Below, in pieces: positions 7,936-12,431 of a stretch of 12,431 bases of DNA. The stretch lies in assembly GCA_022592435.1 (NCBI GenBank), contig JABYQS010000835.1, forward strand, positions 1 to 12,431, read 5' to 3'. Under the pieces are notes generated by a model. It was not told the DNA's origin. It ran no database searches and saw only the letters and a list, made by a program, of their open reading frames with translations. Position 1 is the first letter of the stretch; every line of letters begins with the position of its first letter. This DNA comes from Cerioporus squamosus (lineage: Eukaryota > Basidiomycota > Agaricomycetes > Polyporales > Polyporaceae). A program made the position numbers and the translations under genes.

Positions 7936-8605
7936 TGGGCGACGCGCGTGTGGCACGTTGTTGGAGCATACCGACTACCTGCGCACGTACCTGCGGGTGT
8001 GCTCGAGCCTTGTCATTCTCCCGGGGGCTCTGTTTTACTCTGCAGGCCTGTGATTCGAGTTCTGTGACCGTCTCGTCCACGCACCTCGGGCCAGCGACGC
8101 ACCTCGATGCTGCCCCGACCCCCCGGGAGTCGCGTCCGAGAGCGAGGAAAAGCACAGCAACTCACCTGTATACGCGTACCTTCGTTCTCACCCGTCATCA
8201 CACGCGTCCGAGCGTTGCAGCGCTGTCGCCGCGTCAGGACACGCTTGTCGCGTCGAAGACTTGGAAGAGCTCAGTGCCGCGCAAAGTGAGAGTACAGGTG
8301 AGTCCATGCGTCGTTTTGGCATCAAACAGTCGCACTCACGGAAGATCCACTGCAAACACGCGCGCGCAGGACGGACATGGGCAGCGGGATGGTGGTCGGA
8401 AGACAAGAGAGGCGGGGGATAGGCGCCCGTGCGTCCGGACGAGTTCTGTGTCGATCGCGCGCGAGTCCTCTGTACAAATCCATGCATTCTGCGGCGTGTC
8501 TACGTGTACATCGAATACATACATGTCCCAGCTCTGCGAACTGCCTGTGTGACCTCTCGTGTCCCCGCCCCTTGTCCTGGACAGCTCGACCGGGTACCCT
8601 TCTAA
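7936..8605. other. Undecided stretch between array and minisatellite
   Basis: Frames are open on both strands but none has a recognisable motif. A good acceptor-like string, CTGTTTTACTCTGCAG (ending 8045), could close an intron opened by GTGAGC near 7911 on the plus strand, and GTGAGT after GAGTACAG lies at about 8298. These may extend the array gene. The remaining exons of the metallophosphatase, expected here on the minus strand, are not seen. Confidence 0.4.
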
Positions 8606-8710
8606 GGTGCTATGGACCCTCCCGAGGTGGGATATGCCCCTCTCTGGTGCTATACCCCTTTCTGGTGCTATACCCCTCTCTGGTGCTATACCCATCTCTG
8701 GTGCTATGAG
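8606..8710 (+). repeat. 18-bp minisatellite
   Basis: The unit GGTGCTATACCCCTCTCT is found at 8646-8663, 8664-8681 and 8682-8699 with one base change or none. Flanking it are degenerate units at 8606-8623 and 8625-8644 and a partial unit at 8700-8710. Because 18 is divisible by three, every frame repeats as well (LSGAIP on plus, GIAPER on minus). I do not regard these peptides as genes. Confidence 0.9.
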
Positions 8711-8731
8711 ACAGTCCATCTATCTGGTAGA

Positions 8732-8770
8732 TCTGACCTTAGCCACCCAGATCCGGCCTAGCCACCCACA
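8732..8770 (+). repeat. Two-copy direct repeat, about 20 bp
   Basis: AGATCTGACCTTAGCCACCC is followed directly by AGATCCGGCCTAGCCACCC, an imperfect tandem pair. It lies between the minisatellite and the last recognisable exon of the metallophosphatase and adds to the impression of a duplication-prone junction. Confidence 0.5.
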
Positions 8771-8889
8771 CGAGGCTACTCGCCGCCAGCGGAGCGCGCA
8801 CAAAATATATTCGGCTGTCTACTACACGCAGCGCCACCGCCGCCAAACCGCCGCCCTCTCGCCTTCCCGAGCTTCGTGCATGTACTTAC

Positions 8890-9745
8890 CGCCGACGGGC
8901 ACGTCCACGACGGTAATATTGACGTTCGAGGAGAGGTAGCGGCCGTTCAGCTTTGGGGCGAAGGTCTTGTACATATCGTATGTGTTGTTGTAGATGTACA
9001 GCTCATGACTAGACCATCGTAAGACTCGATACGCCTACGAGTGACACGGATAGACAGTGGACTCACTTGCCGATAGCCATAATGTCGTAGGGCAGTTCGA
9101 ACAGGAACTTATTCGACTGCGAACCGGTTTGAGACTCTCTTCCATCGAGGCACCCGACAACTCGACTCACCTCGTGACCGTCGACACCGCCCGGAGGGAA
9201 GCCGTCTGACAAGCCCGTACCTGTTCATGGCGATGTCAATCCCTCCCGCACCGAATAGCAAGGCAGGCAATGCGCGCACCGTCGTGCAAGTCACCCGAGT
9301 CAACCAAGAGAAGATCGACATCCTTTTCCTACACCAGGAATCAGTCCGCAGCACCATCCCATACCAACAATCGTGAACGCACAACCGCGAGCTGCTTCAT
9401 GTGGGTCACGAAAGACGCGAAGTCGCCCAAGTCGCCACTGTGTTCCGTCCCGCGCCATCAGCCCGCTCGCCACATCCGAGGAACCGACCAGAGCGTCGCG
9501 ACTCACCTGTAGTTTGGCTCGGGGAACGAGCTCTTCTGGTGTCCGAGGAGCCAGCCATGGCTGTCGGTGGTGTGGATGATGTTCACGTCCCCCCAGACGA
9601 GCGGCCTGGTGGGCGGGGTGAGGCGCGTCTGGGGATAGGCGCGCCGTTCGTGTCCGTGCGCGTGCGCGTGGTCGTGGTCTTCGCCGGGGCACGCCCGGAC
9701 CGCGAGCGCGGCAAGGAAGAGCGCGAGCAACGACGTGAGCTGCAT
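8890..9745 (-). CDS. Secreted 5'-nucleotidase-type metallophosphatase, 5' exons only
   Basis: Six exons join in phase: 9745-9507, 9437-9383, 9328-9280, 9220-9171, 9116-9067 and 9008-8890, all with GT/AG introns of 54-69 nt. They encode 187 residues. Residues 1-18 (MQLTSLLALFLAALAVRA) form a signal peptide, followed by a His-rich stretch (DHDHAHAHGH). The calcineurin-like metallophosphatase blocks follow in order: HTTDSHG (Asp61, His63), DSGDLHDG (Asp108, Asp111) and GNHE (147-150). They ligate the two metal ions that hydrolyse phosphate esters. The context resembles the UshA/5'-nucleotidase branch and the fungal proteins related to yeast YHR202W, acting outside the cytosol. The frame ends at a good donor (GTAAGT, 8889-8884). 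The later His blocks (GHxH) and C-terminal domain, several hundred residues in this family, are not found. The gene is truncated, rearranged, or has an unusually long sixth intron. Confidence 0.88.
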
Positions 9746-9803
9746 CGCGGAGACGTGCGTGGCGGGCGAGGGGACTGGAGACGCGTCGGGACGTCGCTCA
9801 CGG

Positions 9804-9811
9804 TATTTATA
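9804..9811 (-). promoter_or_regulatory. TATA box of the metallophosphatase gene
   Basis: On the minus strand this reads TATAAATA within CCGGTATAAATACCG. It lies about 60 bases upstream of the ATG at 9745, which fits a leader of about 30 nt. Confidence 0.65.
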
Positions 9812-9951
9812 CCGGTGCTGCTCCAGGGGCGATACGTTTCGTGCCGCGCTCGGATAGTTGGCAGGATTCCATACTGTCTCGGTCCTCGGATTGATGTCAA
9901 AGCAGCGGACTGACGGGCAGGAGCGTATCAGCTGTGGTGTAGGGCGATCAA

Positions 9952-9956
9952 TTGGA
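9952..9956 (-). promoter_or_regulatory. Possible CCAAT box
   Basis: The minus strand reads CCAAT (within CCAATTGAT), about 207 bases upstream of the metallophosphatase ATG. That is a usual distance for CCAAT-binding factor sites in fungi. It is a five-base match, so weak on its own. Confidence 0.3.
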
Positions 9957-10013
9957 GATCCATCATATGGTTTCTCGTACTTATCAGTCGTAACGCCGAC
10001 CGATTGCCCACGT

Positions 10014-10593
10014 TCAGATATAGCTCGTCCAACACAACGGAGGCAACGCTGCACCGCGGACATACATTCTCCAACGCTCTTCCTGCTGCGACAGGTGAGA
10101 GAAGGTCGCAGAGTGAACGAGGACATCCACGAGACACGCCAGACGGCGCGGGGTATTCTGGGATAGACAGGCGCGTTCCTGCTGCACGCGAGGGAGGCGA
10201 ATTTGCGCGCACGTTCGCTGCTGAGGATGTCCATACCGGTGTCCAGTCTGGACGGGTAGTGACAGTGACACTTACCGTCGACATCGGAGCTACATAACCT
10301 CAGCCTGGAGCTCGACTTCCCGTCCGCCGAGGGTTTCGCTCGGGGGATTGAATCTGAGTTCTATGCACATGAACGATCTTCCGGCGACTAGCTGGAATGC
10401 AAGTGCGACGTGCGCAACGGTGCGAGGGGCAACGGTATAGCCGACTGAGGCTGGCGACTACGCTCTGGGAGCAACTTGGAAAGCAAGGACATGCACATAC
10501 CTCGGCAGTCCATATCTCCTTCACACCATCCCGTCTCCCTTTCCATTCTGAAAGTGAGCCCGCCTCCACAATGATCGCGGAAAGGGAGTCATC
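10014..10593 (-). CDS. Unrecognised protein, three exons, start not found
   Basis: Three exons join in phase 0: 10593-10501 (31 codons, after a CTCAG acceptor), 10391-10299 (31 codons, after ATTCCAG) and 10220-10014 (68 codons and TGA, after CCTCAG). Donors are GTATGT and GTTATG; introns are 109 and 78 nt. Exon 1 holds IIVEAGSLSEWKGRRDGVKE. Exon 2 holds FMCIELRFNPPSETLGGREV, the most protein-like part. Exon 3 holds LVDVLVHSATFSHLSQQEER. Without the second splice, exon 2 would stop at TAG 10290-10292 after two more codons (VM), a reasonable alternative end. No ATG in frame precedes exon 1, and only about 170 bases separate it from the zeta-COP stop. The 5' end is therefore missing or a tiny first exon was overlooked. 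Function unknown. Confidence 0.4.
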
Positions 10594-10764
10594 CTGAGGT
10601 CGCACGTACTTGGGCTAGAGCCTGTCAAGTTGATTGCCAGCGCAGCTCAGCGCTCGGAAGTGCATCCAGAGTAGCTACCGCCGAAAATACTGCAGAAACA
10701 AGGTGATGAGCGTGCAATGCGGGTAGGAGAGGGAGGGAAAACGCACATATACAACGCAACCGCC
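10594..10764. other. Short gap downstream of zeta-COP
   Basis: The 171 bases between the zeta-COP stop and the next minus-strand exon would have to hold the 3' end of one gene and the start of the next. A minus-strand acceptor-like string, CCTTGTTTCTGCAG, occurs near 10690-10703. I see no TATA box and no convincing first exon. Confidence 0.4.
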
Positions 10765-11478
10765 CTAAAGCTGCCCTATCCTCTGCTGCATCTTCTCCTT
10801 CACCGTCTGGTATGCGCTCAGGATCGTCTGCTCGTTGATGACTATCTCCGTCGTGTCCGCCCTTGGCCGGCTGACCCGGGACGCGATCGTCGTCGAGTCG
10901 GTCTCCACGATGATTCTGCCCAGCATATGTGCATCAGCCCCTCATGTACGAGCGGGCTCCGCCGCGCACAAGCAGACGGTTGAGACAGCGGGTGTAAGGC
11001 ACTCACCCGTCGTCGATTGTCTCGTCTAGACAGAGGAGAACAAGGTCCAGGTTCTCAAGCACCCCGCGCTTCTCCACTTGGTTGCGCAGAAGGAGCATGA
11101 CGGCGTCGGAGAACGCGACCAGGGCAGCGTTCAGCATGAGCTCGTTCTCGGTCGGGTCGCCGATGATGTAGAAGATGAGGTCGAGCGAGTGCTTGTAGAC
11201 CGCGAGGTGCGAGTCATACAGGATGATGTCGCCTGCTCATGCGCATGAATGGAGCGGATAGCGATGAGCGACGGAGAGCACGATGCACACCGGTCATGGA
11301 CGCACCTCCGGCCTTCTTCGTCTTTTGGAAGAGCCCCTTCTCAAAAGCCCGCTGCTCCTTCAGCGTTGTGAGCTTCTTCGACTCGCCGTTCGGATGGCGA
11401 GTCGTACTGTGCGAGGACGCGATGGCCGCCGGTGTCGATGATGAGTAACGCGGTGACCGTGTAGAGCGACAAGTCCAT
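10765..11478 (-). CDS. RET3: Coatomer zeta subunit (COPI), with frame disruption
   Basis: This is the small adaptor-like subunit of the COPI coat, which works with beta/gamma/delta-COP in Golgi-to-ER transport. Exons are 11478-11306, 11232-11007 and 10915-10765; introns are 73 nt (GTGCGT/CAG) and 91 nt (GTGAGT/CAG). Family hallmarks are plain: MDLSLYTVTALLIIDT at the N-terminus, LTTLKEQRAFEKGLFQKTKK, then DIILYDSHLAVYKHSLDLIF, PTENELMLNAALVAFSDAV, LLRNQVEKRGVLENLDLVLL, DETIDDG, and VSRPRADTTEIVINEQT near the C-terminus. Total exon length is 550 nt, one more than a multiple of three. The N-terminal frame and the HPNGESKK frame differ by one base at about 11397; read literally, the protein ends after 45 residues (TGA at 11343-11341). 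With one base fewer it would be 182 aa, the usual size. A sequencing or assembly error is the simplest cause; a recent null allele or pseudogene is the alternative. Confidence 0.93.
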
Positions 11479-11929
11479 GGTATTCGGCGTACTCGAACGC
11501 AGACAGTGAGTGAGGAGGCGAGCAAGACATCCTGAGCAAGCGCGAGGAGGAGTGCAGCCGAGGTCGTGGTCACCGTCGAAGGCTCTTCAGCGCCAACCGC
11601 CGTCTCGTCCCCGAGGTCGCGCGCAACGGTCTGGTTCGGACACACACGTCTGCAGCTCACTCGACTTGTGTTGGACGCGTCTCTCGCCTCTCTGCACCTC
11701 GGTCCTCGCCTCTCCTCGCACTCGGCCGCGTTCCAGCAGGGTAGCCGGCCTCTCTCGCCCTGGGTCCGTCCCTCAAGCTCAGTCAAGACCTCCCTTGGCG
11801 CATCTCCACCGTGCGCGACCTCCTCCCGCATCCGCAGACACGTCTCCCAGTGAGTGCCGTTCTCCCCCTCCCTGCCGCTTTCCCTCCCTCCCGCGCTGTA
11901 GTCTACATGTACTCGACAGCCATACAGCA
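11479..11929. promoter_or_regulatory. Probable divergent intergenic/promoter region
   Basis: About 450 bases separate the zeta-COP ATG (minus) from the likely start of the right-hand plus-strand gene. The stretch is rich in CT runs toward its right end (CCTCCCTGCCGCTTTCCCTCCC near 11866-11887), as is common near fungal transcription starts. I find no clear TATA box. Frames open through it on both strands lack motifs. Confidence 0.4.
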
Positions 11930-12431
11930 ATGATATCCTATCGCTATCCGATGCTCAGCGTGTGTGCGCAAGGAGTGAGTGCGCCCGAACGCGGACCCCT
12001 GCGTCTTCTGCATCCCACTCGCCCGCATCTATCCTCTCCCCCTCCTCCGCGCACTACAAGACCGGTCTCAAACAGTATCCACTTCGCCCGCGACCTCCGT
12101 ACATCCCTCCCGACGCGCGCCGGCCGTCGGAACGTTGTTATCCCGCCATTCACCGCGACATCGGAGGTGTTCGACAACTGTGCACGTACCGTGGAATCCT
12201 GACCGTTTCAGAACCCCCAACGAGCGCAGAGCCATACCAGGACGTCCCTCCATCGACTCCGAGTGCGTACGCGATAGGCCCCCATGAGCGATATCTTCCG
12301 CAAATCCACCGTCCTCTCGCGCGCGTATTCCGGTCACTATACATGTGTACAGGTATGTCGCGTCAGCTGAATTCCGTCGGTATCGATGCTGACGTACCGT
12401 CTGCGTGTTTTCACCTCCAATTAGTCCTCGC
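11930..12431 (+). CDS. Partial unknown protein running off the right edge
   Basis: One plus-strand frame has no stop from the TAG at 11899 to the window end, about 177 codons. A workable model is exon 1 at 11930-11974 (MISYRYPMLSVCAQG), an intron at 11975-12075 (GTGAGT to AACAG, phase 0), and an exon from 12076. That exon contains RDIGGVRQLCTYRGILTVSE and YAIGPHERYLPQIHRPLARV. A further intron, 12353-12424 (GTATGT, GCTGAC branch, ATTAG), fits phase 1 and would leave 277 nt in this exon. The protein is Pro/Arg-rich and has no recognised domain. A different frame with ATG at 12284 reaches the same donor. The start and gene status are tentative. Confidence 0.3.

Noticed and set aside
7463..8155. 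230-codon minus-strand frame across the array
   Set aside because: It runs through several intron-like modules and repeat blocks and has no motif. It is probably open because of base composition, although antisense coding cannot be fully excluded.
8336..8719. Minus-strand frame with GIAPER repeats as a repeat protein
   Set aside because: The peptide repeat is the direct result of an 18-bp minisatellite, which gives a periodic peptide in every frame. There is no independent coding evidence.

Overview
The window looks like GC-rich nuclear DNA of a filamentous basidiomycete fungus, with an Agaricomycete or polypore flavour. The two recognisable genes are eukaryotic housekeeping-type genes cut by many short introns (about 50-110 nt) with GTRNGT donors, CTNAC-like branch sites and CAG/TAG acceptors, and some exons are only 49-55 nt. 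Spliced models were assembled by eye from reading frame, splice signals and protein motifs. No database was consulted.

Right third (8.9-12.4 kb). Three genes appear to lie head-to-tail on the minus strand. The COPI coatomer zeta subunit (10765-11478, three exons) is clear but carries a one-base frame disruption near 11397. Below it is a three-exon fragment of unknown function (10014-10593). Next comes the 5' half of a secreted 5'-nucleotidase-type metallophosphatase (8890-9745, six exons) with its own TATA and CCAAT signals; its C-terminal half is not in the window. Diverging from zeta-COP, a probable plus-strand gene starts near 11930 and runs off the right edge.

Middle (4.6-6.6 kb). A TATA box precedes a two-exon plus-strand gene (4739-5560, 253 aa) for an unrecognised, probably fungal-restricted protein. 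A weaker two-exon model follows at 5901-6598.

Repeat-rich parts. From about 6.64 to 7.94 kb there is a tandem array of diverged cassettes. Each combines an exon-like block with a 61-63 nt intron-like module that carries splice signals on both strands. An 18-bp minisatellite (8606-8710) lies just beyond the point where the metallophosphatase stops. From 2.1 to 4.3 kb there are dispersed copies of an exon end encoding (R/C)DGS(D/K)LL before a donor. A 35-bp exon end encoding STFNLIL(V/L)GNG is present twice in inverted orientation. The 620 bp between those two copies is AT-rich in part and holds two strong hairpins.

The first 2.1 kb shows nothing I can support as a gene, although several frames are open because stop codons are rare at this base composition. 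Overall the window reads as a rearranged, duplication-prone segment beside a conserved gene cluster. I see no complete transposon, CRISPR array, rRNA or tRNA.
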